The notes under the pieces are model-generated. The model worked only from the letters and a program-made list of their open reading frames with translations, was not told where the DNA came from and ran no database searches. 44,283 nt of DNA from Anaerolineales bacterium HSG24 (GTDB lineage Bacteria > Chloroflexota > Anaerolineae > 4572-78 > J111), in the NCBI GenBank assembly GCA_030377895.1, contig JAUCGB010000025.1, positions 1 to 44,283 of the forward strand, given 5' to 3'. Shown piece by piece: positions 1 through 8,966 of the stretch. The position numbers were made by a program, and so were the translations under genes. Position 1 is the stretch's first letter. The number at the start of each line of letters is the position of its first letter.

Positions 1-1
1 C

Positions 2-2257
2 AAACTAGCCGCTAAAACTTATAGTGGACAAATCATCGTCAGCAGTACGGAGGCTTTAACCAGCAGTCCGCAAGCAGTCAATGTAACGTTAGTGGTAGCC
101 GCAGAAAAATCTACCCTACAGGTCAACTGTGATGATCTGTTTTTCCAAACAAAAACAGGTGGCGAGAATCCATTGCCACTTCAATGTTCGATAAACAGTG
201 TTGAAGGAATCCCACTAGCCTGGCAGATAACCGAAAACCTATCATGGCTAACGGTTACTACGATAAGCGGTACATCGCCTAGTACAATAACGGTTGCCGT
301 AGATATAACTAATCTGTCACAAGGGCTATACACTGGACAACTTATCTTTAGTAGTCCAAATGCGGTCCAAAGTCCACAAACCTTTGATGTAATTCTAGCC
401 GTGATTGATCCGCTAAGACCACCTAAATTGGCTATCACCAAAGGAGGGCCATCTATCGTTACTTCGGGCAAGCCAATTACCTACACTCTCACCATTATCA
501 ATAGTGGTTACTTCACAGCCTCCGGCTTGATTATTACCGATACCATGCCCGTCGGTGCTAGTTATTTGGGAGGGGGGACGCTTAAGTCTAATGATATGGT
601 TGTTTGGGATGTTAACAATCTGTCTCCCGGTCAAGTGACTAAAGTTACGTATGCCATTACAGCGGCAGGAAAGGTGACCAATAGTCATTATCAGGTGGCT
701 GCAAAAGGTAGTTATAGTGCAACGGGACGGCTGCATGTGGTTACTAAGATGACGACCGGAGCCGAAAGTAGTGGTCTTTTGCAACGTGATGATCATCAAC
801 AATTAGGTGGGGGCAATGCGAGGTCGGTTGCTCTTGGTGATTTGAATGGTGATAGTTATTTGGATGTTTTTATTGCCAATTATAATCTAGGCCAAAGAAC
901 CGACAATAAACCGGACGAAGTTTGGCTGAATGATGGCACGGGCAAGCTAGTAAATACCGAGCAACTGTTAGGAGAGTCACCTGGTACGGCAGTAGCTCTG
1001 GCCGATGTGGATAACGATGGCGATTTTGATGCATTTGTTACCAATGAGTTGGAACATTCTGATGAGATTTGGTTGAATGATGGTAAAGGATTTTTCACTG
1101 ATAGCGGGCAGGTGTTAGGCCAAACAGAGAGCCAAGATGTGGCTTTGGGTGATATTAATGGTGATGGTAACATTGATGCCGTAGTTGTCAATCAAAATCA
1201 AACAAACCTGATTTGGCTGAATGATGGTAAAGGCAATTTCAACCAAAGTGACCAAAATCTGGGTATAGCTGATGGTCAAGCTATAGCCCTAGGCGATATG
1301 AACAGTGATGGTGCTATGGATGTATTCGTAGGTAACGGAAGCAATCAATCTGACAAAATCTGGCTAAATGATGGTTCAGGTGTTTTCACCGAAACGCAAA
1401 TTGTGGGCAAATCGAATACCCAAGCGGTGGCTTTAGGTGATTTGAACAATGATGGATCGATTGATTTGTTTACCGGTAATGGTAGTACCGAACCTGACCA
1501 AGTATGGTTTAATGATGGTAGTGGCAAATTTATTAATACCGGTCAAAGTTTGGGTAATGGTGATGGTAATGCGGTTGTTTTGGGAGACCTTGACCAAGAT
1601 GGAGATTTAGATGCTATCGTTGGTAATGATGATGGAAAAGATACAGTTTTGTTTAATGACGGGACGGGTTATTTTTATGATAACTCTCAAAGTATCAACA
1701 CGAAGCAAACTCAGGCGATTGCGTTAGGTGATTTGGATAACGATGGTGATTTGGATACTTTTATAGCAAGTAACCAGCAAGGCAACCAACTTCTGCTGAA
1801 CATGAATCAACGAGTGACGACCTTTGAGGAAAAGGGAGGCGAAATTTCTGAGACGACCCGAGGAGTGAAGACCATGATAGCGATTCCACCGGGTGCTTTG
1901 AAAGCGCAAACCGACATGATCTATACGGCGTTGATTTCGATAGAGCATCCCATTCCGCGTAATCTGCGGTTTGTTGGCAAAGGGTTCCGGTTAAGTGCCA
2001 TGCAAAACGATAGCTTAGTGTCTCAACCTTTCAATCAACCGATAACCGTTACGCTTGATATTTCCGCAACAGATAGGTTATTCCTTTACTATTGGGATGA
2101 TAATGAAGAATGGCTTGATGTCACCACAACCTGTACACCGGCTTCCAAATATCTCCGCCCCGATAATCAACTACTTGTACCAATCTGCCATCTGACCGAG
2201 TTCGCTTTGTTTGAGGTGGAGGTTCGTCCTGTCTATCTGCCGGTGATTGTGAAGTAG
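2..2257 (+). CDS. Secreted BACON/DUF11/FG-GAP repeat protein, 5' end outside window
   Basis: The frame is open to the window edge, so the true start is upstream; the GTG at 92 is only an internal codon. The visible part begins with two BACON-like beta-sandwich repeats (ends recognisable as Y-S-G-Q / Y-T-G-Q strands, to about nt 410). A DUF11-type domain follows (about 420-740), then seven FG-GAP/VCBS repeats (about 820-1800), each with a calcium-binding loop such as DLNGDSYLD, DVDNDGDFD or DINGDGNID and a following W-L-N-D-G strand. The C-terminal part carries an IPPGAL motif and HLTEFALF, resembling a ZU5-like domain, and ends in VYLPVIVK. Such proteins are secreted or cell-surface proteins with probable adhesion or polysaccharide-binding roles; the exact ligand cannot be read from sequence. 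The gene ends in TAG. The next gene (2889) has the same C-terminal design. Confidence 0.85.
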   Translation, partial: KLAAKTYSGQIIVSSTEALTSSPQAVNVTLVVAAEKSTLQVNCDDLFFQTKTGGENPLPLQCSINSVEGIPLAWQITENLSWLTVTTISGTSPSTITVAVDITNLSQGLYTGQLIFSSPNAVQSPQTFDVILAVIDPLRPPKLAITKGGPSIVTSGKPITYTLTIINSGYFTASGLIITDTMPVGASYLGGGTLKSNDMVVWDVNNLSPGQVTKVTYAITAAGKVTNSHYQVAAKGSYSATGRLHVVTKMTTGAESSGLLQRDDHQQLGGGNARSVALGDLNGDSYLDVFIANYNLGQRTDNKPDEVWLNDGTGKLVNTEQLLGESPGTAVALADVDNDGDFDAFVTNELEHSDEIWLNDGKGFFTDSGQVLGQTESQDVALGDINGDGNIDAVVVNQNQTNLIWLNDGKGNFNQSDQNLGIADGQAIALGDMNSDGAMDVFVGNGSNQSDKIWLNDGSGVFTETQIVGKSNTQAVALGDLNNDGSIDLFTGNGSTEPDQVWFNDGSGKFINTGQSLGNGDGNAVVLGDLDQDGDLDAIVGNDDGKDTVLFNDGTGYFYDNSQSINTKQTQAIALGDLDNDGDLDTFIASNQQGNQLLLNMNQRVTTFEEKGGEISETTRGVKTMIAIPPGALKAQTDMIYTALISIEHPIPRNLRFVGKGFRLSAMQNDSLVSQPFNQPITVTLDISATDRLFLYYWDDNEEWLDVTTTCTPASKYLRPDNQLLVPICHLTEFALFEVEVRPVYLPVIVK

Positions 2258-2280
2258 GTACTGAGACCTTCAAGCGCACC

Positions 2281-2367
2281 GTACTTACGCAGTTCATAGC
2301 AGAATCAACAGAATGAGAGAATTTTTATTCTATCATTCAGCAAATTCTGCTCTAACTGCGTAAGTAC
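2281..2367. repeat. Long imperfect palindrome after the FG-GAP gene
   Basis: The arms GTACTTACGCAGTT (2281-2294) and its exact complement (2354-2367) enclose further matching segments: AGCAGAAT 2298-2305 with 2344-2351, and GAATGAGAGAAT 2311-2322 with 2327-2338 (one mismatch). The whole 87 bp can fold into one hairpin. It lies 24 bp after the stop codon and could act as a terminator or be a miniature element; no flanking duplication was seen. Confidence 0.7.
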
Positions 2368-2380
2368 TGGGTCTAATAAC

Positions 2381-2405
2381 ATACCTCACGCATAGCGTGA
2401 GGTAT
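2381..2405. repeat. Perfect short hairpin
   Basis: An 11-bp arm ATACCTCACGC (2381-2391), a 3-nt loop and its exact complement (2395-2405). It is followed by loosely palindromic DNA to about 2490 (CAAAGGGGGCAT near 2409 against ATGCCCCTTTCC near 2483). From there to about 2700 no gene or clear signal is seen. Confidence 0.6.
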
Positions 2406-2727
2406 GTAGGAAGCCCTCAAAGGGGGCATGCAATAGGGAAAACCCCGTTGGGGCTAAAAGGAATGCTCAAGCATAAGTGGATGCCCCTTTCCAAAAATTT
2501 CATCCCTTTTTGGATGTACCATTACTAGAGTATCAAACCTATTTTGACCCTCATTTTATCATAGAATGGTTTTCAATGGTATTTCGGCGACGAAGTTTGA
2601 TATTATAGCCTTTTTTTTATGACTTTAGATTGCAAACCTCATGCTTTACGAATTTCTCGTACTCCTATAAATTTCTTATCAGAGGAGTACTCAATGCTCG
2701 CCGGATCGGCAGAGCCTTTTAGCGTCT

Positions 2728-2862
2728 CTCAGCCATAGGCTGAGGTGGCCTTGGTCTTCGTTTGGGCCAACACCTTCAAGGAAAAAAACACACCTTGAAG
2801 GCTACTCTCCTACGAGGTATGTAGTTTTCCTCGTAGATGTTACTTGGCCGAAACGAAGACCA
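2728..2862 (+). other. Structured leader: three-way-junction-like palindrome before the LRR gene
   Basis: An outer stem pairs TGGTCTTCGTTTGGGCCAA (2752-2770) with 2844-2862, one mismatch in 19. Inside are two separate hairpins, CCTTCAAGG 2773-2781 with 2793-2801, and CTACGAGG 2810-2817 with 2829-2836. A further hairpin, CTCAGCC 2728-2734 with 2738-2744, precedes it. The structure ends 26 nt before the start codon at 2889, so it would sit in the 5' leader if transcription starts upstream. It matches no riboswitch class I recognise. It could be a regulatory leader or another member of the nested palindromes found throughout the window. Confidence 0.5.
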
Positions 2863-2888
2863 TAGCCTAATTTAATAAGGTGGAGACA

Positions 2889-5800
2889 ATGAAAAATCAA
2901 ATCGTTATAAAATTATGTACCGCAGTGATAGCCGCACTAGTTATGATGGTCAGCATGATGCTGTTACCAACCGCGACGCAGGCCCAAAATTACGATTGTT
3001 CAACCGACCAAGATGAGCTTCCGGTCAGTGAGTGTGAGGCGTTGGTGGCCTTATATACCAGCACCAATGGCTCAAGTTGGAGTAATAACGAAGATTGGTT
3101 ACAGGCCGATAAGACACCTTGTAGCTGGTATGGAGTTGCTTGTACAAATGGGCATGTGAACAGACTGATATTGGAAGATAAAAACCTAACTGGCCCGATT
3201 CCGCCGGAACTGGGCGATATGACCAGTCTGACGATGCTACATTTATACCAAAATAACCTGATCGGCCCGATTCCGTCGGAACTGGGCGGTATGACCAGCT
3301 TGACCGACCTACGAATGCAGGAAAATCAACTGACCGGAGGAATTCCATCGGGTATTGACGGGATGACCAGCCTGACCACACTATTATTAAACGACAATCA
3401 ACTGACCGGAGAGATTCCGGATGAATTGTATAATTTGACCAGTTTAGAATACTTATCGCTAAGAAATAATCAACTAACTGGTACGATTTCAAGTAAAATT
3501 GGACAACTCCCGAAACTGCTTGGCCTGAGTTTAAGTACGAATCAACTTGAGGGTGAACTACCAACCGAGATAACTACTCTAACCGATATACAACGTTTAC
3601 AGATAAGTAGTAACAGCTTTACAGGCACATTTCCAGCCATACAAAACCTAACCGCTTTGACTCATCTTCATTTGGATAAAAACAAGTTCAACGGTAGCAT
3701 ACCGAGTAGTATCGGCAACTTGACTAATTTGGTGGAATTTCAGTTGGACAACAATAGCTTTGAGGGCGATATTCCATCTGAAATTATGACATTGACCACC
3801 AAGTTAACCCTTGACTACAATAAGTTTATCATCCCGACTGACACTGCGTTATTTAACTTTTTGAAGGGTAAAGATTTTGAGTGGGAAACAACCCAAACCA
3901 CGCCACCCTCGAATCTACAAGCGACCCACCAGCCTGACAACAGTGTACAGGTCGGTTGGACGGCGATTGATTACCAAACGGATGGATATTATGAGGTGGC
4001 CTACGCTCTCAGTGCGACGGGGCCGTATACGATACATGGTCAGACGACCGATAAAACAGCCACCAGTTACAGCTTGACCGACCTGCCGCTTGGTGACGAT
4101 TATTATGTGATTGTGCGGAGCTATACACCGGCGCATGGCGACCAGCAAAGTGATTTGACCAGTGATGACAGCGACGTGGTGTCGGAACGGGTGCCGAACA
4201 CGACCATCACCGGACTGACCGCCTCCAACGATGGGCCGGGAGACATCACCCAAGCCATGCTCCTCTCAGCGCAGATAACGGCTGGCTCGAATGTGACCTA
4301 TACATGGCAGGTACAGGGAGAAACCAAATTCGGGCAGACGATTAGTCATACCTTTGGCATCTCCAACAGTTATGTAGTGACGGTTACGGCAAACAATCAG
4401 GACAGTCAAGCCGTCGCTAGTACGACGGTGGTGATTGATGAGCGATTCATCAATGGTTTAACAGTCAGTAACAACAGCCCAGCTTTAACGGGGACCGTCA
4501 CCCTAACTGCCCAAATCAGTTCAGGTGCCGGAGTTAGCTATTTGTGGAACTTTGGCGACAGTTCGTCCCTTACTGCGACAGGAAAAGTCGTCAGCCATAC
4601 CTATAATCAAGTCGGCGTTTATACGGCCACAGTCACGGCACGAAATGCCTATAGTAATGTTGTGGCGAAAACAGCGGTCAAGATCAAAGATGTCCCTATC
4701 AGCGACTTGACTGTGACCCATGATGGCCCGACGGAGATTGGTCAAGCAACTCTTTTTAGTGCCACCGTTGGGGCAGGAACGAATGTCAACTACGCATGGG
4801 ATTTTGGTGACACAACCGACACAGGAGCAAGCACCAACCATACCTACGCCAAGGTCGGCAGTTACTCGGTGGTGGTGACGGCCAGTAACTCGACCAACAC
4901 GGTTAGCAAAACGGTCATCGTGCCGGTTGAGGATGTGCCGGTTAAAGGACTGACCATGACAAATAGCGGTGCGACCATCATCGCCGAGCCGATGTTCTTT
5001 ACCGCCTCGATTACGTCGGGGACAAACGTGGGCTATCTGTGGGAGTTTGGCGATGGTGCGGTTTTGACCAGTTCGACCGTTTCGGTCAGCCATGTTTACA
5101 CGCAGGTCAGGTCATACAACGTCAAGGTGATAGCTGAAAACTCGACTAACAGCATGGCCAAGGAGATGACGGCTGTTGTCTCTGATCAAACGTTGGTCGG
5201 CTTAATGGCAGAAAATGATAGTCCGACCAAACTTGGACAAACCACCATGTTGACCGCGAGTGGGACAACTGGAACGAATATTCAATATACATGGGATTTG
5301 GGTGACGGGACAACGGCTACCGGCGCGGTGGTCAACCACACCTATCAAAACGCGGGCAGTTACACCGCCAACGTCACGGCCAGCAACAGTGCCAATCTGA
5401 TCACGACCACGACGATGGTCACGATTGTGGGCGATCCGGAGTTGAGCATCCGCAAAACTGGCCCGACTGAGGCAAACGCAGGTCAGCATGTGACCTATAC
5501 GCTGACTGTGAGTAATACCGGCACGGACAAGGCCACGGGTCTGATAATTAGCGATGTTCTGCCTGATGGCGCGGTATACATTAGAGGAGCTGATACGGTT
5601 GAAAACGGTATCGCCAAGTGGAATATCTCCACGTTAGCCAAAGGTGCGACAGAGACGGTGTTTATGGTAGTTACAGCGACCCAGAGTATCACCAATCAGG
5701 ATTATGGGGTAATCGCGGGTGACTATCAAGCCAGCGGTACGGAGAAAGTGTTCACGAAGATTGACCCGACTGTCACCAAAACGGTGATTGATTTGGCAGA

Positions 5801-6245
5801 TGGTGGAACAGCGGAAGCCACGGACGACACGGTGCAGTTGACCCTCCCCCCGCAAGCTATAGAAAATAGTACCGCCAAATTTCTAACCATCACCCTGACC
5901 ACCGCCTACACCACCAGTCGCCCCATCGACGAATATAACTTTGGTGGGCGAGCATTTGAGGTGACGGCCCATGACGGATCCCAATATGTGACTCAGTTTG
6001 ACAAGGTAATTAGCCTAACCATCGAGTATGACTCGGCTGACCTTGGCGACATCGATCCAGCGAATCTAGCTCCCTACGTGTGGCGAGATGACTCCGGCTG
6101 GCAAGCTCTGTGTGAGGAGGCGGAGACGACCTGCGAGCATGACCAGAGCAACAACCGATTCATCATCGGTCTCAAACATCTGAGCGAGTTTATTCTGCTG
6201 GCTCCGAGTGGGGAGAAGGTGTATTTGCCGATGGTTGTGAGGTAG
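2889..6245 (+). CDS. Secreted plant-type LRR, PKD, DUF11 surface protein
   Basis: The start is ATG 2889, not the GTG at 2880: AAGGTGGAG at 2877-2885 is the ribosome site and the ATG opens directly into a signal peptide (positive KNQIVIK, hydrophobic core, cleavage near TQAQ). An N-terminal LRR cap (about residues 45-85, C-S-W-Y-G-V-A-C) precedes about ten LRRs of the plant-specific type, L-x-x-N-x-L-x-G-x-I-P. Then come one fibronectin-III-like domain (about 330-430), five PKD domains (about 430-850, with F-G-D and HTY motifs), one DUF11 domain, a ZU5-like segment with LPPQAI, HLSEFILL, and the tail VYLPMVVR. The composition fits a large extracellular adhesion or recognition protein. It is about 1118 residues long, ends in TAG and is followed by a strong terminator. 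Ligand and anchoring mode are unknown. Confidence 0.9.
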   Translation: MKNQIVIKLCTAVIAALVMMVSMMLLPTATQAQNYDCSTDQDELPVSECEALVALYTSTNGSSWSNNEDWLQADKTPCSWYGVACTNGHVNRLILEDKNLTGPIPPELGDMTSLTMLHLYQNNLIGPIPSELGGMTSLTDLRMQENQLTGGIPSGIDGMTSLTTLLLNDNQLTGEIPDELYNLTSLEYLSLRNNQLTGTISSKIGQLPKLLGLSLSTNQLEGELPTEITTLTDIQRLQISSNSFTGTFPAIQNLTALTHLHLDKNKFNGSIPSSIGNLTNLVEFQLDNNSFEGDIPSEIMTLTTKLTLDYNKFIIPTDTALFNFLKGKDFEWETTQTTPPSNLQATHQPDNSVQVGWTAIDYQTDGYYEVAYALSATGPYTIHGQTTDKTATSYSLTDLPLGDDYYVIVRSYTPAHGDQQSDLTSDDSDVVSERVPNTTITGLTASNDGPGDITQAMLLSAQITAGSNVTYTWQVQGETKFGQTISHTFGISNSYVVTVTANNQDSQAVASTTVVIDERFINGLTVSNNSPALTGTVTLTAQISSGAGVSYLWNFGDSSSLTATGKVVSHTYNQVGVYTATVTARNAYSNVVAKTAVKIKDVPISDLTVTHDGPTEIGQATLFSATVGAGTNVNYAWDFGDTTDTGASTNHTYAKVGSYSVVVTASNSTNTVSKTVIVPVEDVPVKGLTMTNSGATIIAEPMFFTASITSGTNVGYLWEFGDGAVLTSSTVSVSHVYTQVRSYNVKVIAENSTNSMAKEMTAVVSDQTLVGLMAENDSPTKLGQTTMLTASGTTGTNIQYTWDLGDGTTATGAVVNHTYQNAGSYTANVTASNSANLITTTTMVTIVGDPELSIRKTGPTEANAGQHVTYTLTVSNTGTDKATGLIISDVLPDGAVYIRGADTVENGIAKWNISTLAKGATETVFMVVTATQSITNQDYGVIAGDYQASGTEKVFTKIDPTVTKTVIDLADGGTAEATDDTVQLTLPPQAIENSTAKFLTITLTTAYTTSRPIDEYNFGGRAFEVTAHDGSQYVTQFDKVISLTIEYDSADLGDIDPANLAPYVWRDDSGWQALCEEAETTCEHDQSNNRFIIGLKHLSEFILLAPSGEKVYLPMVVR

Positions 6246-6335
6246 AGAGTTATATTTGGTGAAGTAGTGGTCAGTAGCCATCTCTGGTTTTTGAGCGGTG
6301 TAAGTTTCTCGCAAGGACATGACCTCATCATAACG

Positions 6336-6377
6336 AAAAAAGGGTCTTGTTCCCAAATAGGGAACAAGACCCTTTTT
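6336..6377 (+). terminator. Strong intrinsic terminator of the LRR gene
   Basis: A perfect 13-bp stem GGGTCTTGTTCCC (6342-6354) with 6360-6372, loop AAATA, flanked by A6 on the left and T5 on the right. It is symmetric and could work in both directions. It separates the LRR gene from the RarA promoter. Confidence 0.9.
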
Positions 6378-6431
6378 GTACCCCCAAAACCTGTCTGGAA
6401 AATCCTTAACTTGTCCGTTGCCATAACCACA

Positions 6432-6467
6432 TTGTCCCCCCTGCCCATCCATGTTACAATACCCCCT
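6432..6467 (+). promoter_or_regulatory. Promoter for the RarA-fusion gene, leaderless type
   Basis: The -35 box TTGTCC (6432-6437) and -10 box TACAAT (6455-6460) are separated by exactly 17 bp. The ATG at 6468 lies 8 nt after the -10 box, about where transcription should start, and no Shine-Dalgarno sequence precedes it. The transcript is therefore predicted to be leaderless. Confidence 0.65.
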
Positions 6468-8909
6468 ATGAATCTATTCGACCACAATCGACAGACCAAA
6501 ATTGAGCAGGAAGCCCCGCTCGCGGCTCGCATGCGACCTCGTACCTTGGACGAGTTTATCGGCCAAGAGCATATCGTTGGCCCCGGACGACTGTTACGAC
6601 GGGCGATTCAGGCTGATCAACTCTCCTCGGTAATTTTTTACGGCCCACCCGGAACAGGTAAAACCACGCTGGCTCGGATTATCGCCAATACCACCCAAGC
6701 CCACTTCATCGCCCTAAACGCGGTACTGAGTGGAGTCAAAAATATTCGGGAAGCGATTAGCGTAGCTGAGGATAAACGAGGCATGTTCGGCCAGAAAACA
6801 ATCCTGTTTATTGATGAGGTGCATCGCTTTAACAAAGCCCAACAGGATGCCCTTCTGCCCCATGTCGAAAACGGGACGGTCACTCTGATTGGGGCGACCA
6901 CCGAAAACCCCTATTTTGAGGTCAACAAAGCCCTCGTCTCTCGCTCTCGCATCTTCCAACTACGGCAACTGGTCGAGGCCGACTTGCGCGCTATTGCCCA
7001 TCAGACCCTCAATGATGCCGAGCGAGGTTACGGCAGTCGCTCGATTGTTTTGCTAGACGAGGCTCTCGATCATCTGGTCAATGTGGCTAATGGAGATGCG
7101 CGGGCCGTCCTCAACGCCATCGAACTGGCTGTGGAGACGACCACGCCTGACCCTAGCGGAACAGGAGATACCATCACCATTACCACTCAGGTGGCCGAGG
7201 AGTCAATTCAGCAGAGAGCGGTGCTGTACGATAAGGATGGGGATGCCCATTTCGACACGATTTCAGCCTTCATTAAATCATTGCGAGGATCTGACCCGGA
7301 TGCGGCCCTCTACTGGATGGCGAAGATGGTCTATGCCGGAGAAGATCCTCGCTTTATCTTCCGGCGCATGATTATCTTTGCCGGAGAGGATGTCGGATTG
7401 GCTGACCCGAACGCCATTCGGGTGGTGATGTCGGCGGCTCAAGCCTTTGATTACGTGGGCATGCCGGAGGGTCGCTTTCATCTGTCGCAAGCCTGCTTGT
7501 ATCTGGCGACCGCGCCCAAAAGTAACTCTGGCTTTGCCTTTTGGGATGCGCTGGAGGCGGTGCAAAAGGAACGGGAGACTCAGATGCCAGACCATCTGCG
7601 GGACGGCAATCGAGATGGCGAGGATTTTGGACATGGCAAGGGTTATCTCTATCCGCATGCCTATCGGGATCACTGGGTAGCCCAGCAATATTTGCCCCAA
7701 ACCTTGCAGGGACGGGTTTTTTATCAACCAAGCGACCAAGGATATGAAGCCTCGATTAAGGAGCAGGTGGCTCGACGACGAGAGGCACAGTTGGCGGCCA
7801 TGTTGGAGCCAGCCCCGTCGTTGTTGGGGTTAGTACAGAATATGCCTGAAGGGAGTCCGACCCAGAATCGGTGGCTCCAGCGCACTTTGAGCGGGGTGGG
7901 CAAACAGTTGGCCGCCGTGCGAGGTCGCATCTTTGCCCTAGCCAAGGTGCAACGGCATGATCTACTGTTGGATTTGAAACTCGGCTCTGGCTTGTTGACT
8001 TGGGAGGCGATTCGGCGAGCGGCAGTCGGTGGGGTCTACACCTTGGCCCATGATCAACGTACCGCCCAAGCATTCCAGCAACAGTGCCAAAATCTCGATT
8101 CATTAGAGCGTCCGGTGGTGCTGGTGGGCAATCTTGACCAACTCGATTCGGAGCAGTTTTTTCAGCAGGCCGACTCCAAGGCAACCCACACCTTGCATGA
8201 CGCGCTGGCTCTCTATGCCCCATTCGACACAGAATCCGATTTCGATTCTAAGGAAGATTCAAACAATGATCATAGTTTCGACCACCCATCAGAGCATGTG
8301 GAACAAAAACAGGCCTCGCAGGAGATGCCTACTCAACTCCAGTTTGATGTGATTATCGGGCGTAATATTCTCACCCGTTTGCTTGATAAAGCCGAAACCT
8401 TGCATCGCATCACGCGTCGATTGTGTCCCAATGGACGGCTAGTCTTGGCCGAAATTGTGCCTCGCCATGCTCAACGGCTGTCGCAACTGGTCGATTTAAC
8501 CAGCCTGTCCACCCTCGCCGAGCAGATACAACAGGTCGAAACGACCATCTATCAAAATGAGCATGATCCTATGGTCAACTGGACTGAAGCCGATTTGGAG
8601 CGCATCCTGCATGAGGTCGGCCTGACCGAGATTCAACTGTTCACAGAGCAACAAACCACCGATTACTACATCAACCCGGAGTTGCTGGCACGGTGGTTCA
8701 CGAGTAATGCTGACTCTGCCCGTCCTTCGTCTGTTCATAACCGCCCACATGTTGACAACCGCCGCTCGTTTGCCGACCATCTTCTTGCCTCTGGTATCCG
8801 CTCGGACGAACTGTTAGAAATTCAACATCTGTTCGAGCGGCAACTCCTGCGCCAGACAGTCAAATGGCAATCGAATCTGGTCTATCTGGTGGGCGTGAAG
8901 GAGGGATAA
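6468..8909 (+). CDS. rarA: RarA/MgsA-family AAA ATPase fused to a methyltransferase-like C-terminal half
   Basis: Residues 1 to about 440 are a complete RarA (MgsA) replication-fork recombination ATPase: Walker A GPPGTGKT (59-66), Walker B FIDEVHR (114-120), sensor segment GATTENP, and the C-terminal tetramerisation region with [20 protein letters not shown]. RarA acts at stalled forks with SSB. About 370 further residues follow, with a Rossmann methyltransferase look: motif-I-like [11 protein letters not shown] (about 499-509), an acidic low-complexity insert (about 587-620), then [13 protein letters not shown] and [13 protein letters not shown] as in class I methyltransferases. The protein is 813 residues, nearly twice the normal RarA length. 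The start is ATG 6468: upstream codons run through the terminator, and the protein match begins here. Catalytic competence of the methyltransferase half is uncertain because motif I is weak. Confidence 0.9.
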   Translation: MNLFDHNRQTKIEQEAPLAARMRPRTLDEFIGQEHIVGPGRLLRRAIQADQLSSVIFYGPPGTGKTTLARIIANTTQAHFIALNAVLSGVKNIREAISVAEDKRGMFGQKTILFIDEVHRFNKAQQDALLPHVENGTVTLIGATTENPYFEVNKALVSRSRIFQLRQLVEADLRAIAHQTLNDAERGYGSRSIVLLDEALDHLVNVANGDARAVLNAIELAVETTTPDPSGTGDTITITTQVAEESIQQRAVLYDKDGDAHFDTISAFIKSLRGSDPDAALYWMAKMVYAGEDPRFIFRRMIIFAGEDVGLADPNAIRVVMSAAQAFDYVGMPEGRFHLSQACLYLATAPKSNSGFAFWDALEAVQKERETQMPDHLRDGNRDGEDFGHGKGYLYPHAYRDHWVAQQYLPQTLQGRVFYQPSDQGYEASIKEQVARRREAQLAAMLEPAPSLLGLVQNMPEGSPTQNRWLQRTLSGVGKQLAAVRGRIFALAKVQRHDLLLDLKLGSGLLTWEAIRRAAVGGVYTLAHDQRTAQAFQQQCQNLDSLERPVVLVGNLDQLDSEQFFQQADSKATHTLHDALALYAPFDTESDFDSKEDSNNDHSFDHPSEHVEQKQASQEMPTQLQFDVIIGRNILTRLLDKAETLHRITRRLCPNGRLVLAEIVPRHAQRLSQLVDLTSLSTLAEQIQQVETTIYQNEHDPMVNWTEADLERILHEVGLTEIQLFTEQQTTDYYINPELLARWFTSNADSARPSSVHNRPHVDNRRSFADHLLASGIRSDELLEIQHLFERQLLRQTVKWQSNLVYLVGVKEG

Positions 8910-8930
8910 GGAATCGGAATTCCGATTCCT
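8907..8930. repeat. Perfect 22-bp palindrome overlapping a stop codon
   Basis: AGGAATCGGAATTCCGATTCCT (8909-8930) is fully self-complementary except that the element also takes in the TAA stop of the RarA fusion (8907-8909). The half-site TAAGGAATCGG equals the end sequence of the larger repeat at 41821, so this may be a core-less or deleted copy of that family. Confidence 0.6.
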
Positions 8931-8966
8931 AACTGGCCCGCGCTCCCTGTTTCTCAGTTCAATCCT

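Noticed and set aside
2752..2862. Known riboswitch in the LRR leader
   Set aside because: The stems do not show the conserved loops of the cyclic-di-GMP, cobalamin, TPP or other classes I can recognise.
2880..2888. GTG start for the LRR gene
   Set aside because: It lies inside the ribosome-binding sequence; ATG 2889 opens directly into the signal peptide.
6267..6467. 67-residue N-terminal extension of the RarA fusion
   Set aside because: It reads through a terminator and a promoter; RarA similarity starts at ATG 6468.
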